Notes under the pieces: model-generated
The model's database searches: none
The model's input: the letters and a program-made list of their open reading frames with translations, nothing else
What the model was told of the DNA's origin: nothing
In this document: positions 21,962 through 33,663 of the stretch, in pieces
How the letters are laid out: every line of letters begins with the position of its first letter
How positions within the stretch are numbered: position 1 is the first letter of the stretch
Position numbers and translations under genes: made by a program
Source of the DNA: Rachicladosporium sp. CCFEE 5018
Lineage: Eukaryota; Ascomycota; Dothideomycetes; Cladosporiales; Cladosporiaceae
DNA: 64,000 nt
Direction of reading: 5' to 3'
NCBI GenBank assembly: GCA_002077045.2
Contig: KZ111159.1
Span: forward strand, 124,001 to 188,000

Positions 21962-22407
21962 GATGTAGTGTGTGTTGTGTGATGTGGGGAGTTCTAATGA
22001 TGCGATGTGGTGAATGAGTGCTTTGCGAAAGTGATGGTGTAGGTGAAGTCGCAGAGGAAATTCTGTTGTCAACTTCATCAAATTGCCCCACACTCGCTTA
22101 ATGCTCCTGGTTCGGCGGTCGGTGCGTCATGTCCCGCTGGTTTGGCCTTGGCGTTTTGGTAGCGTAACGACAACGGGCAGCCGGTTTGGATTTCTCAGCG
22201 GTCGACGGCGTTCGATAGCGAACAGATTCCGTGTATTGTGACTATTTGCCACTCAGTGGAGGCGATAGGTCGCTCATTGCTACCGGCCGGGCCCTCAACA
22301 CCTGAGCTGCAGCAGGAACCCGCAGCACAAGTTTGAGCATCATTGCATCAGTCCCTGAAGTGGCACAAGTCGCTTGAAGAAATTCGAGATCACGTATCAT
22401 TCGTTGA
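21962..22407. other. intergenic region
   Basis: This 446-bp stretch holds the GIS2 promoter and the 3' flank of the F-box gene. I see no further feature. Confidence 0.5.
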
Positions 22408-24165
22408 TCATGTGAAATCATACACTACCAGCGCTTGCCGGCCCTGGCTCTCCTCCTTCAACGCCACCACATTTTCCTCGTCAAACCCAATCCACCCTCG
22501 TGTGAAAGTCAACTCACTCTGATCATTCCTGTCACTCTCGCCGGTATGACTGCTTCGCGAGTCCACCTCGGCGCTGCTGTGACTGACCAGATCGAGTCCA
22601 GCCTGTGTAGTGTTGTCCGCCTTCGTGATCTGCGCTCCTGGCTGCACTCGGACGCTCACGCTACCGCCTGCGAGCCTCTTACGCGCTGCAGATGACATGA
22701 AGCCACCTTCGAGCTCCCATACCCGAAGTTCGTCGCCTTGCCGACTGATAGACACGGCCTTGCCGCGATTGCCAACATGTGCGCCTGATACCGATGAGGT
22801 GTGGCCCCACAATCTCGTGCCGTCGCTGATCGATAGGCTGTCCTTCGTGGAGAAGATCATGTAAAGTGTCAATGTGTTGTCTGGATGCGAGACCAGAAGG
22901 TATGGATGCGTATGTGACAGCGAGGTCGGCTTTGAGTGTATCTGCCGCGACTCTTGGAAAGCAAGTGTGGTGGTACCGCTCGAGTGCGGACTCAGATGCG
23001 AAGTCATTGGTATCGACGAGAACGCAAGTGGTCGGTAGTGCTCATCGATCGCCGAAGCAGTCCGCGAGCGCTGTAGATCGCCCGACTTGGATAGCTGAAC
23101 CTCCTGCACACCAACCGTCCATCCGGAGAGGTATGTTGGCAGTGCGTACGCGATCGAAACTAAGACGGTGTCTGCGGAGATCCGCAAGCATGTCGATAGT
23201 GGAGGCCAGACGTTGTGCGACTTGAGGGCATGCAACAGCCGTGGAGCGCCGTCAGCTCTCACGGGGTCTATTCCGGATTCCGAAGCTCCGCATTCGTACA
23301 CCGAGAGTGATTGAGTCGCTGTCATGGTGACTACATATGGCCAAGCGATTGCCACAGACGCTATAAGCCCGTTGCTCGAAGGCTCACTGCTGTGTCGGCG
23401 CTTAATCATCTCTGACTTCAAGTCCATGTCATAGAGTGCGAAAGAGCCATCTTCGAAGCCGAGCACAACTTTCGAAAGTTTCGTGTTGTCATCCGAGGCA
23501 TCAACAGCCAGACAAGTTGGCGGACTAAGGCTCGTTGACTCGAGACTTGCCTGGGCAAGCAATCTCCGCTCCCCCTTCGCCGACCAAGCTCGTAAGCCTT
23601 CTTCCCTGCTCGCCATGTAAATGACTCCATCGCACATCTGTACCACCACAGGCGGTATTGGTGCCTTCTCTGCAACTTTGATCTCCTGCACCGCACAGCT
23701 ACCCTTGGTCCAGTTGTGCCGCAGCTTGTACTGGGGCTTCCAGTTCGTCTTCTTACCTGTGGTTCCTCTACTTTCGAGGAGATGCCCCTCATCTAGCCAT
23801 CTTGAGGCCTTGCTCGCGAAGCGGGCATCTCGAGACGAGACATCTCGTATTCCAGGTAGTCGACTCGCGCGAGGCCGTACAAATCGGTCATAGTAGTGTG
23901 CTTTCCAGAGCTGGTCATCCCCTGCTAGACTAGAGAACTTGCGGGAGAGTCTACTCACTTAGCCTTGTAGTCTACCATACGTGTGACAAGTGACTTACCT
24001 TTGGCAGAGGGTGAGATCTGAGACGGGAAGATATGCAAGAATTCGCAACGTCAGCTCATCGCTAAGGGTGCTGAGCGACCGTGAGTGCTCTGCACTGCTG
24101 CGAACACGCTTCGCTGGAGCGAGGTTGTGGTCGAGACCTGCGGCAGCTGCTTGTCGTTTGACCAT
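22408..24165 (-). CDS. F-box protein with WD40-like C-terminal region
   Basis: Exons 24165-23999 and 23950-22408 (minus) join in phase 2 across a 48-nt intron (donor GTAAGT, acceptor GAGTAG) and give 569 residues. Residues 33-75 form an F-box (LSTLSDELTLRILAYLP, then LSRKFSSLAGDDQLWKAHYY), which would bind Skp1 in an SCF ubiquitin ligase. The rest has weak beta-propeller blades: GVIYMASREEGLRAWSAKG, VVLGFEDGSFALYDMD, SDTLTLYM-like and LWGHTSSVSGAHVGNRGKAVSISRQGDELRVWEL. The substrate is unknown. The intron interrupts the F-box itself, so the second exon alone would miss it. The start at 24165 is the first ATG with an F-box in frame. Confidence 0.82.
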
Positions 24166-24454
24166 GGCGCGGTATAGGTTGAGAATAGGAAATGATTACC
24201 TTGATGGTTCATGTGTGGTGGCGTGAGAACTCCGGAAGCGGCTTGCCGAACATGGCAGCTACGTCACACTTCAAGGTGGTTGCATTCCATGTAGTCGTGG
24301 GCATCTCAACAGAATTCAACACACACATCAGTACTCACGAGTAACGCATCAGAGCAGCAGTCAGTACGAAGAGTAAACGGATCTACCAAAAACGACATCC
24401 CGGCCGGCTTTTTACACGAAGGTATCCGTCACAGATCCATCCTAGACCGCAATC

Positions 24455-24797
24455 ATGAGATTCTACCTGCTTTCCCTGGTCCTCACCCTCTTCGCGGTGC
24501 TCTCCTTCGCAGCGACAACGCCCCAGAGGCCGATCGTGGTCTCGTATCCAGCAAGCACGCCAGACTACGTGATTCAAGAGGCGATCGATGCCATCAAGAA
24601 TGCTGTACGCACTTGCTAGCCCTCGATGCTCGAGCTCAGCGCTAATCATGACATAGGGCGGCCTCATCACACACGAGTACAAGCTGATCAAGGGTTTCGC
24701 GGCAAAGGTCAGCAAAGAGGCTGTGGCAGCGGTGCAGTCGCTGAACAACGGTGCGATCATCGAGGAGGACCAGGAGATGAGCATCACTGGGGCTTGA
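24455..24797 (+). CDS. small secreted inhibitor-I9-like protein
   Basis: Exons 24455-24604 and 24657-24797 join in phase 0 (donor GTACGC, branch GCTAAT, acceptor CATAG) and encode 96 residues. The first 19 (MRFYLLSLVLTLFAVLSFA) are a signal peptide. The mature part looks like a subtilisin propeptide/inhibitor I9 fold: IVVSYPASTPDYVIQEAID, GGLITHEYKLIKGFAAKVS and IIEEDQEMSITGA, the strand-helix-strand order seen in fungal Pbi2-like inhibitors. Family members inhibit or chaperone subtilisin-type proteases. A secreted stand-alone version could regulate extracellular or vacuolar proteases, but that is inference. It is divergent from the F-box gene, with about 290 bp between their starts. Confidence 0.85.
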
Positions 24798-26930
24798 CCG
24801 GGTCGCGAATACAGCGTGGAAGCGAGGGTGGTAAATGCTTATGCGGCTTGCGGCTAGTCACGAATTCACGATCGGACATGAGGATTAATGATCAGCAGGA
24901 GTGGCCTTGACGAGCATGGCGATCACGTGGGCGATGGGACTGCTTTGACGGTTTTCGTACGGGTGACGGGCGACCTGTGACGGCGTTGATCGGTGAGACT
25001 TGTTGCGGAAAATATCTATGCAGCATAGTTGTCTGCGATGGAGTTCAGAGTCTGGTGCCTTTTTATGTCCCTGATCGGCGCAGGTAGGGATGAGGTCTGC
25101 GGGCCGTTTGCTCAATGCGTGCACATCGCGATGTGAATGTCGATAGGCAACTATCTAGTACCACTGCTCTCGGACAAGTCTGAAGGTAGCTCTTGCGATT
25201 GATCCACCCGCGACCAATTTTGACTCTCCGAGGTGTCGCAGCGGAGTAATTGGTTGTCGCGGTGTATTCAATGGAACCACAAGTTGAGGGTCGCTCACTA
25301 TGGTGCTTTCCACGCTCGTGGAAGACCGGAGGAGGGTGACGTCCGTGCTGCACTGAAGTCGATCAAACAGAAAGCAGAGTCAGCCACTTGCACGTGAATG
25401 CGGAACCATGTACTTCGTGTACAGTTGACACGTATTTTCCGAAGGTGTGCTTCATCGGCGATCCAATTTTCGCGTCGACATGCCTTGCTACATGTACGCA
25501 GCCATTGGCCAACATGCTTGCGGCGGTCAAGCAACAGTGCCGCCAAGACTGCACCTTTCTCGATGGCTCATCCGCGCTCATATCGCAACAGAGTTAGCGT
25601 GTACACGGCAGAACGGCTGTTCAGCGGATGGCTTGAAGGAGCTGCTCGGTTAGCGAGTGGCTTTTGGCCTGCGTATCATGCACATGACAAGCCCCCGCTT
25701 CATCCCATCTCAGTGGTTCAACGGCCGACTAGAGACCCTAGAGGATGCTATGCACCAAAGCTTAGTGGTCACGACAGTAGGGCATGAAACCGGTGAAGCA
25801 TGACCACACTCGCTTGAACGCATTGGCGCAGATGTGATGCAGTGTACCTGTTTCGTTCACGGGGCAGGCGGCGCTTCCGCAGTCTCCTGATCATTCGTAA
25901 GGCGAAGCCCGAGTCCTGGGCACCGGAGAGACTTAGCTGGCACTCTCTTTCATCGAGCACGCAGCTCGCGCAACGCCCGATCGCAGATAGCTTTCGCTAA
26001 GCTCCCATCTCACCCAAAGAAGAGACTCCGCGTTGTGCTAGGTCGGTCGGCAACCTTGGACGCACGTGTCGGCACTGCGGGATCGCTCGGTTGCAAATCA
26101 CTGGCTTTCACCCTAGGCCTCCTTCGGCCTTGCCCGGGTCTTGCAATTGGGCAAAACTTGCAAGAACGCCTTGCAGAACGCGATCCCAGAGCTGTGTGCC
26201 AAGAATGTGGAATCCAGGACCGGGACCGGAATCGATAGCAAAGATGGCATCGCCTTTGCGACCAGGGTTGCCGCGATCGACGCTTTGCCGGTCATCAACT
26301 GCTGCAGGGAAGGCATGACCCAAAGATACATTTCGCAGACGCACCTGCGTATCGCGCCTTGACCAGGCTAGTGGTGCAAGCGCCTTCCGAGTGACCGTGA
26401 GCAGGATGTGGGGATGGAGTTTTCGCCGAGACAGTGGAGAAGTAGCGCGCGCGCAGGAAACTCTGTTATTGGTTTTGCCTAGCAGATCAATCGCTGTACC
26501 CACCAAAACGGACGTTGCTACTGTTGCTGCAGCTTGCAACGCTATGCCGTTGAGGGCGCGCCGGTGTCGACCAGCTCCTCTCCCCGCGCTGCTGCTATCG
26601 CTACTGCCCGCCCACCCTGACCTGGCGCGCATCACTATGATACGCTTCCCACTCGGGGAGGGCTGAGTACCTCACATACTGCTGCCTTCTGCGTGGCTCG
26701 ATACCAGACCTCAGCCTCTCCATTGCCAAGAGACCGTTGTATGTCACAAGATCTCTGTTTGGAAGTGCAAGCGAAGACTGCGATATACAGCTCTTGTTGT
26801 GCTGCGTGGGTAGAAATTTCGAGAACATCCGCGACAATTCACTCACATACGGTCAACACTGCACAGAGAAGTGACGACAGCGATACTCGGCAACTCGAGA
26901 TTCAACAAGTTACTATTAGTCTCCTGATCA
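24798..26930. other. 2.1 kb gene-poor region
   Basis: This is the longest stretch without a recognised gene. Overlapping frames exist on both strands at 25388-25787 and 26091-26666. The most protein-like reading is a 73-codon plus-strand frame at 26141-26362, but it has no conserved motif, a competing minus frame, and no convincing splice partners. There are no inverted repeats, transposase motifs or tRNA that I can see. It may hold the long promoter of the bHLH gene, a degraded gene or a non-coding transcript. Confidence 0.45.
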
Positions 26931-28004
26931 ATGACATCCTTGCAATCCAGTGTCGCCGTCTCGTTTGGGCCCGGCGCATTCGACAGCATGTCGGATCGAC
27001 AGCCGGACCACCATTGGCAGCACCAACAACATCATAGTCAGCAGAACCAGCAGCACGACTACTTCGATCAGATTCCACTCGGCACTTCACCATGGCAGTC
27101 GAATGCGACACCGCTGGCGAGCAATCATCGACATCCACAGCAGCTACAAGTTTACGGCACAGGAGGCGCGAACCGTAACGTGTATCAAGCTACTGCGACG
27201 AGCTTCGATCCGTACGCTGGTCTAACAAGTACTGGCCTCCTCGCGCCAAACGATGTCGGCTTCGTCACTGATCCACAATGGCCTTCAGAAATGGACGTCT
27301 CGACGCCCTCGGTTTTCGCTCCAACGCAAGACCCAATGGACCACGTCCGAACCCAAGCCAGTGGACTAATGCCTCCCGCCAACGAGAATCAACGACCCTC
27401 AAGTCGTCACGCCCATACTTTTCCCGCGAAGGCGCTAGCACGGCCTTCGAACAATCTCCTGTCTCCCGACGCCCTACGCCCAACACTTCAGTCCCGCGCC
27501 AAGACCGCGCCAGTAAAGCCTTCCGCCGCCGCGAAGCGCGCTTCCAAATCGCCTGCATCCGACGACAGCGAAGAAGACTTCGTGCCCGACGACAGCGTCA
27601 CGACCTCGAATCCAACCCAAAGCACAACCACCACCCGCGGCCGCAAACGCACCCGCATCCCGCACACAGCAGTCGAGCGCCGCTACCGCGAGAATCTGAA
27701 CGCGCACCTCGAACGTCTCCGCCAAACAGTACCTTCGGTCGCCAGTCGGCGGCCGTCTGGCAACGCAGCCGCACGGCCAGGGGATCTGGCGATCGGGGAG
27801 GGCGCGAAGCCCAGCAAGTGCGAGATCCTCAATGGAGCTATCGAGCACATCCAGGCGCTAGAGAGGGAGGTAGCGGCGCTGAGGAGTGAGAATAGTGAGT
27901 TGAGGGCTAGGGCTCAGGGGCTGCAGGGGCCGGGTGAGGGGCAGGTGCAGGGGCAGGGATGGTACATGGGTGGCGTTGGGAGGGGAAGGGGGTATGGGGA
28001 ATGA
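26931..28004 (+). CDS. bHLH transcription factor with SREBP-type basic region
   Basis: A single-exon gene of 357 residues. The N-terminal 220 residues are His/Gln/Ser/Pro-rich and disordered. The basic region starts near residue 235 (RGRKRTRIPHTAVERRYREN), with H245, E249, Y252 and R253. Tyr at the position where most bHLH proteins have Arg is the hallmark of SREBP-class factors, which bind E-box and sterol-response elements. The loop carries an insert (SRRPSGNAAARPGDLAIGEG), helix 2 is KCEILNGAIEHIQALE, and a short leucine-zipper-like helix follows. The tail is Gly/Gln-rich. There is no membrane segment and no SREBP C-terminal domain, so it is not processed like SREBP. Fungi have several such soluble paralogues; the target genes are unknown. 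Confidence 0.88.
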   Translation: MTSLQSSVAVSFGPGAFDSMSDRQPDHHWQHQQHHSQQNQQHDYFDQIPLGTSPWQSNATPLASNHRHPQQLQVYGTGGANRNVYQATATSFDPYAGLTSTGLLAPNDVGFVTDPQWPSEMDVSTPSVFAPTQDPMDHVRTQASGLMPPANENQRPSSRHAHTFPAKALARPSNNLLSPDALRPTLQSRAKTAPVKPSAAAKRASKSPASDDSEEDFVPDDSVTTSNPTQSTTTTRGRKRTRIPHTAVERRYRENLNAHLERLRQTVPSVASRRPSGNAAARPGDLAIGEGAKPSKCEILNGAIEHIQALEREVAALRSENSELRARAQGLQGPGEGQVQGQGWYMGGVGRGRGYGE

Positions 28005-28569
28005 GTGGATGATGTTGCGGATGGGAGAAAGGATGGGCGGTACTTTCGTTCAATGGCAAGTGCAAGTCGATGAGCGGACTGCATGGCGTTCTGGGACCAG
28101 TCACGGGCGAGTGAAGAGCTCAATGTGCAGGGAAACGGTGCACGATGACAGGAACGCGGAGCGCAGGTGTTCACGCACCGACACGATGCTCACGCGGTGA
28201 ATGTGGTCGTTATGGGTGTTTGGGCGGGCAAAAGCTGCAGATACCCTGATGAGATAGCTACTCACTCAACTCTGAATCACATTTCATCAAAGCACGCCGC
28301 TTCCCAGCTCGTCACATGCATTGCCATTATTGCACGTGCCCGTAGACTGGTTAGCCAGTGCTGGCCACACCGTGCGCCATCGTGTAACCTCTGCCACACC
28401 CACGCCCAGGCACCGCCGCCAAGATAGGGCTGAGTGTTGGTCATCACACCACTACGTTCCAGCTCGCAAGCCAAACCGGTGACACCCTTGTCGACACTCG
28501 CTCAACATCCACGGAGTTCCCTCCGAACTCCTTTCTCCTATTCCAGCAAGTCCACGCATTCTCAGCAAA
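28005..28569. other. convergent intergenic region
   Basis: This 565-bp stretch lies between the 3' ends of the bHLH and CtIP/Sae2 genes. It presumably holds their 3' UTRs; nothing else is recognised. Confidence 0.5.
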
Positions 28570-30705
28570 TCACTCATCTCTGAACACCCACCTTCCACTA
28601 CCCCTCATAGCGTCCCTCCACATCCCCTCCACCCTGTCCCTCTCAATCGCCCTAGCCTTCTCGCGATTAACTTCTTCCTCCTGCGTGCTCGGCATGCCTG
28701 TGTTCCAGTAACCAGGTGGACTCGCACGCCGCGTGAAGACTTCTTTGTGTTTGCCGTGCTTGCTTGCGAAGTCGTGAGCTCGGGCTTCCAGTACAGTCTC
28801 CTTGCGCTTCGCATCGTCGTAGCCCTGCATAGTCTCTTCCCAGTTGGGTCCGAGGTAATCTTCGAGTAGATCGGAACGAGACTTCAACGTGGGTGGTAAG
28901 GCACCTGCTCGAGCCATTTCGAGAAATTGGCCGCCGCAGCAAGTTGGCAGGGTGCAGTTCGGGAGGCAGCGACGGGTTTCGCGGCCACGAATGGAGTCGG
29001 CGAAGGCGAATGAGGTGTTTTGATATGCGGGATTGATTCGGAAGTCAGACGTGCTTAGGGCTGAGGGATGGCGGAGACGTAGTGGCTCCTCTTCAGGGCG
29101 GACTGCTGGAGGTACAGGGACGAGTCCGCGCGGAAGTCGAAATTGGGCTGGTGCAGGTCTGGCGGCCGTGTCCTCAGTCTTAATGGTCGGCGGGTGGCTT
29201 GTCGGCGGTGGTGATTTCTTGGGCAATGACTTCCGATTTGGTGGTACTAATCTTCGCTGCACGGGTAGTCTACTTGGCGTATCGTCGCTGAGCATCGCTC
29301 CGAGTCGGTGTGCGCTGGCTGAGTTGATGGCTGGAGCGGAGTCACCCTTTCTGGTCATTACGGCTTGACTGATAGTCTCGTCGCCATCTTCGGCGAGGCA
29401 AGCAGCTCTGACTGCTGCATCATCGTAAGCTCCACGTCGTATTCGTCCAGTGCGAGGTATCGAGCGTACGTTGGGACTGATTCGCCTCAGTGGTGCGCGC
29501 TCGGAGCCAGACCGTGTACCCGGAGGCACAGCCGTGAGATGAGCGATATCTTCAGCTTCAGACGGCTGTTGTGCGACACTCATAGTGGTGGCCTCCACTC
29601 TTGTCCGCATGAGTTCGTGCATGTCAGGCAAGTCTCCATCAGAAAGGGAAGACGAGGTCTTCCTGAATAGGCCATGTCCACGCAGCGCGTTCGGCTGTGC
29701 AGTCTCCTCGGAAGCTGCGCGATCATAAGCATTGATTCCGTGAAGTCCTCTGCGTGGTGTGCGGAGCAATCCATCCAAATGATCAAGATCTGACGTCTCT
29801 TGTTGCAGTACTTGATGAGGGCCAGCTCGTCGAGGGGGACTGTACTCGTCGGACTTAAGCTGAAATGGCTTCTCGGCAGAGCCAGCGCCATCTGATCGTT
29901 GCTGTTCTCGCTTGACCTTGCGCGGAGGCGGCATCTGCACAGCAGATCCACTCCGTCGTCGTTTGACCGTGCGCGCTGAGACCACTACTGGCTCATCCTC
30001 AGACTCCTGCTTGACGACGACGTGGTGGTCATCTCCAACGAAGTTCTCGTCGCCTTCAGTGGTCTGGCTTGAGGTGACTTGGGGCACATGATCGTCCGAG
30101 GCAGGTGGCGAAGATCGTATATGCAGCCCATTGCGATGCATGGCTGGATCTGGTGAAGACCTCGAGGTAAAATGATCCCCTCTGACAGTGGCAAAGTCAT
30201 CTACGACAGGCACGACAGCTTTCGGCGTTGTGTCATGGTCATTCGAAGCCACAGCATTATCCACCTCGATCGAGACGTCCAGAGGGAGCGTGGGCGCTGG
30301 GCTGACAGCTTTATCGTGGGCCAAGTCTTTGCTTAATTTCGTATTGATATACGCCTTCCACTGCTTTGCCGACTCCTTGGCCGCAGCGTACTTAGTCATA
30401 GCTTGCTTGACGACGTGAGCACAATGCTCATGCCGCACTTGTAGCTCGTTATGTTTGCGTTGAAGCTCCAAAAGGCGACGGTGCAGCTCCTCGTAGTCGG
30501 TTGAGAGAACATCGGATCCCCCCACGACCTGACCATCATTCGCGCACGAGAGTCCATTCGGTTCCCTGTCTTCGGTGGCAATTGCCAATTGCTCCTTCAA
30601 GGAGGCAATTTCATTCTCGAGCTTGTCGATCCTCAAATCCTTTTTGATGATGAGGTCCCGGAGCTCGCGATCATCCCCAGGGCTCGGAGGGTGTTTGGCA
30701 CCCAT
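28570..30705 (-). CDS. ctp1: DNA end-resection factor, CtIP/Ctp1/Sae2 family
   Basis: Sae2/Ctp1/CtIP stimulates the Mre11 nuclease to start resection at double-strand breaks. The 711-residue single-exon protein begins with two coiled-coil helices (about residues 12-45, RELRDLIIKKDLRIDKLENE, and about 70-125), the tetramerisation region of the family. A long disordered, Ser/Pro-rich middle follows, with many SP/TP sites as expected for cell-cycle phosphorylation. The C-terminus holds the Sae2/CtIP domain: a Cys-rich RRCLPNCTLPTCCGGQFLEM, LLEDYLGPNWEE, then HKEVFTRRASPPGYWNTGMP and STQEEEVNREKA, including the conserved PPGYW/MPST block. The order coiled coil, disordered, C-terminal domain and the length fit fungal orthologues. 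It is divergent from PCF11. Confidence 0.9.
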   Translation of the reverse strand: MGAKHPPSPGDDRELRDLIIKKDLRIDKLENEIASLKEQLAIATEDREPNGLSCANDGQVVGGSDVLSTDYEELHRRLLELQRKHNELQVRHEHCAHVVKQAMTKYAAAKESAKQWKAYINTKLSKDLAHDKAVSPAPTLPLDVSIEVDNAVASNDHDTTPKAVVPVVDDFATVRGDHFTSRSSPDPAMHRNGLHIRSSPPASDDHVPQVTSSQTTEGDENFVGDDHHVVVKQESEDEPVVVSARTVKRRRSGSAVQMPPPRKVKREQQRSDGAGSAEKPFQLKSDEYSPPRRAGPHQVLQQETSDLDHLDGLLRTPRRGLHGINAYDRAASEETAQPNALRGHGLFRKTSSSLSDGDLPDMHELMRTRVEATTMSVAQQPSEAEDIAHLTAVPPGTRSGSERAPLRRISPNVRSIPRTGRIRRGAYDDAAVRAACLAEDGDETISQAVMTRKGDSAPAINSASAHRLGAMLSDDTPSRLPVQRRLVPPNRKSLPKKSPPPTSHPPTIKTEDTAARPAPAQFRLPRGLVPVPPAVRPEEEPLRLRHPSALSTSDFRINPAYQNTSFAFADSIRGRETRRCLPNCTLPTCCGGQFLEMARAGALPPTLKSRSDLLEDYLGPNWEETMQGYDDAKRKETVLEARAHDFASKHGKHKEVFTRRASPPGYWNTGMPSTQEEEVNREKARAIERDRVEGMWRDAMRGSGRWVFRDE

Positions 30706-31487
30706 TGCCGCGTGCGCACACGATCGTGCTACAGGCTCGACCTATGTACCGGGGGGGATCACATCTCAAGGGTTTTGGAGTCGCGTCCAGAACGCGCGGT
30801 CACGTGCAACCCACGCTAAGCTACTTTCGTTGGACTTCGGCTTGCTCATCAGATCTCTACTCCAACGTCCTTCCCACTGTCATCACTTTCCGCCAGTATT
30901 CCCCGCCCAACACTACAGACGCTAGCCACAACTGGCCCTCACTGGATTGACTAGTGGATACTCGAGTATTAGCTCAATTACTCCCGCAGTCAGGACTGGA
31001 AGCACCGCCTGCGACCAGTACCTCCGGCCATTAAGTGTGCAGCAAATTACGCCTTGTAAAGCACGCTCTCGGATCTATAGCCATACTCTCAACGGGATCT
31101 TCAGGATCACCAGGATTCTTCACTCGGATTCAGAGGTCTTGACGTGTGCTGGGCGAGAGGCGGGTCGTGCAAGAAATCGTGGTCAGAAAGAGCTTCGGAA
31201 ATTTCGGGTTGAGCGCTGTGCCACAGTAAGGTCGAGGACATTGCGGGCTATAGCTAGTCATAACCACGCTCTCTCGCAGCTGCTTACTGCAGAAGGTCGT
31301 TGCGTTGGTCTCACGTGCGCTGCATCAACTTGTCGGCTGCGGTGGCTAAGCCTGGGCTGCCCGTCACTTCAATACACCTACTGCGCTGGTGTATCCCCAC
31401 TCACAGCACCACCCACGAACTACCTACACATATTCGTAGATAGTGCTGCATCTTACCGTGACTCGATCCTCTGAGTGTCTTGAAGTC
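30706..31487. other. bidirectional promoter region ctp1/PCF11
   Basis: This 782-bp stretch lies between two divergent starts. A 175-codon plus-strand frame at 30947-31474 is Ser/Arg/Cys-rich without motifs and is not called. I see no RNA gene. Confidence 0.5.
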
Positions 31488-33663
31488 ATGTCGTCTCTGT
31501 CTCCGAGAGGCTCCCTCTCCGGCGTGTCATCCGCTGCTGTTGCAGATGACTTCGCAGACTCGTTGAAAGACTTGACTCAAAACAACAAGTATGAGATCAG
31601 TAACTTGACGATCATCGCGAAAGAGAACACTGAGCATGCGCAAGTCATATCCAAAGCCCTCGAGAATCACATCAAGAAGGTAAGCGGATCTGATCACGTG
31701 ACAATGCCAAGACATTGACTACCATGGTTGACACTTTCCTTAGGCAGGTCCAGCGCACAAGCTTCCTGCTTTGTATCTCCTCGACTCGATCGTGAAGAAT
31801 GTCGGCACTCCTTACACAGTCTATCTTGGTCGATCACTGTACAGCACCTTCATGGAGGCATATACGCTGGTGGACACCAATACTCGGAAGTCGATGGAAG
31901 GAATGTTGAAGACATGGAAGGAGCCAGTGCCCGGATCTATGGACCCACGACCAGTTTTTCCTCCTGAAGTATACCGGCCGATAGAGAACGCACTTATCAG
32001 AGCCCGTACAGCTGCATTGCAGCATCGCGGAATGCCACAGAACGGATATCACTCCACACCAACGCCACCGCAGATGAATGGCCGATACATGCCGCCGCCC
32101 CAACAGAACTACGCCCAATACCAGCAACCGCAGCAGTACTACAATCAAGCACCTCAACAACAAACTATGCCGGTGTATGCATCGACACCTGTGTCGCAGA
32201 ACTTCGCGCAGCCACAGCCGACTAGACCAGCCTACATCGATCCAGAGTCGGTGAAGCGTAATGTAGCAGGTGTAATCTCGCAGGTGCAGCAAGAGTTCGG
32301 GTCCGACCCCATGAACGTGAAGACGCAAGCCAAGTTGCAGGCGCTCCTCAGTCTCCAGCAAGTCCTCAACACGCAACAGCTGCCGCCTGAGAGTCTACAA
32401 GCGATTGCAGCGCAGATAGATAAGTTCTCGGCGGCTGCAGCACCGCAGCCCCCTGTGCAGTCTACTCCTGTCGTGCCTGTGTCGCAATGGCGACCTCCAG
32501 CCCCAATCTCGCAGCCTCTACCGCTTCCTGTTCCACAACCCTACCTTCAGGCACCATCCGTCCAGCCACCAGTATATGCTCATCCGCCGACCTCGGTAGC
32601 TCCACCGCAGGCAGCACCTGCTCTGAGCTCACAGCAGCTCGGCTCGCTCGCTGCACTGCTACAGAATACTCAAAAGCCTAGTACGCCACAGTTGCGCGCC
32701 GCAGCTCCTGCACTACAGACTGCCTCGCATGCACAGCTACATAGCTTCCAGAGCCAGACAGCGGCGGCACCTCCACCACAGAGCGGAGGAGACCTTTTCG
32801 CTGCACTGGCCAAGGCAGGATTGGTCAAGCCGCCTACAATGCCACCCGTCGTGCACTTGCCAGCCACAACAAGTCAAGCACCGCCCGCGCCCGCGCCAGG
32901 TGCCGACCTTGCCACTTTGCTCAACTCTCTGCACAAGCGCGGTCCATCACAGGGCGGCAACGCATCCGCGACTAATGGTGCATCAGCAACCAGCTTCTCA
33001 CCTCGTGTGCACGTTCCAGCGACCAACGCTGCACTCAAAGTCTTCCGTCCTGAGCTCCTCCGGGCGCTCTATACCGACCAACCAAACCAATGCTCGACCT
33101 GCGGCCGTCGCTTCCTCTCTACCCCAGCAGGCCGTGAGATCAAAGCTCGCCACCTAGACTGGCACTTCCGCATCAATCAGCGCTTGGCAGAAAGCACCCG
33201 CGCAGCTCACCATCGCCACTGGTATCCCGACGCCCTCGAATGGATGAAGACAGACGACTTCGACCCCAGCACCGTCACAGCCGACACTGCAAACGCCAAG
33301 GTCGCTACAGCCACTGAACGCGTCAAAGGACCAGAAGACATGTACGTCCGCGCTCCAGCCGGTATGACCAAGACGCAATGCCCGATCTGCTATGAGGAGA
33401 TGCGCAGCAGTCACCCCGAGGAAGTGCAAGACTGGGTGTTCATGAACGCTACTTACAATGGAGGCAAGATTGTGCATGCGACTTGCCTTACAGAGATGAC
33501 TGGGGTTGTGCCGCAGCAGAATGGTGGAGGAGGAAGTCTCGCGGCTGCGTTGGCGGGATTGGGAGGGAGCAGGGAGGGAAGTCGGACGCCGGATAGTGTT
33601 CTGGGAAAGCGGAAGGCGGAGGAGGGGGTAGGTAGCGCACAGAAGTTGAGGAGGGAGTTCTGA
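31488..33663 (+). CDS. PCF11: mRNA cleavage/polyadenylation factor Pcf11
   Basis: Pcf11 binds the RNA polymerase II C-terminal domain and couples 3'-end processing to termination. Exons 31488-31679 and 31744-33663 join in phase 0 (donor GTAAGC, acceptor CCTTAG), giving 703 residues. The CTD-interaction domain covers residues 1 to about 145: DDFADSLKDLTQNNKYEISN, LTIIAKENTEHAQVISKALE, then across the intron AGPAHKLPALYLLDSIVKN and VGTPYTVYLGRSLYSTFMEA. A Gln/Pro/Ala-rich middle follows. The C-terminus has two zinc-binding motifs, CSTCGRRF (about 513) with HLDWHFRIN, and CPICYEEM (about 609) with a downstream HATC, flanking the Clp1-binding stretch (ALEWMKTDDF). The order is diagnostic for fungal Pcf11. 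A splice isoform keeping the intron would lose the second half of the CID. Confidence 0.94.

Noticed and set aside
26108..26635. 175-codon minus frame
   Set aside because: No recognisable motif, overlaps other frames on both strands, no consistent splice sites.
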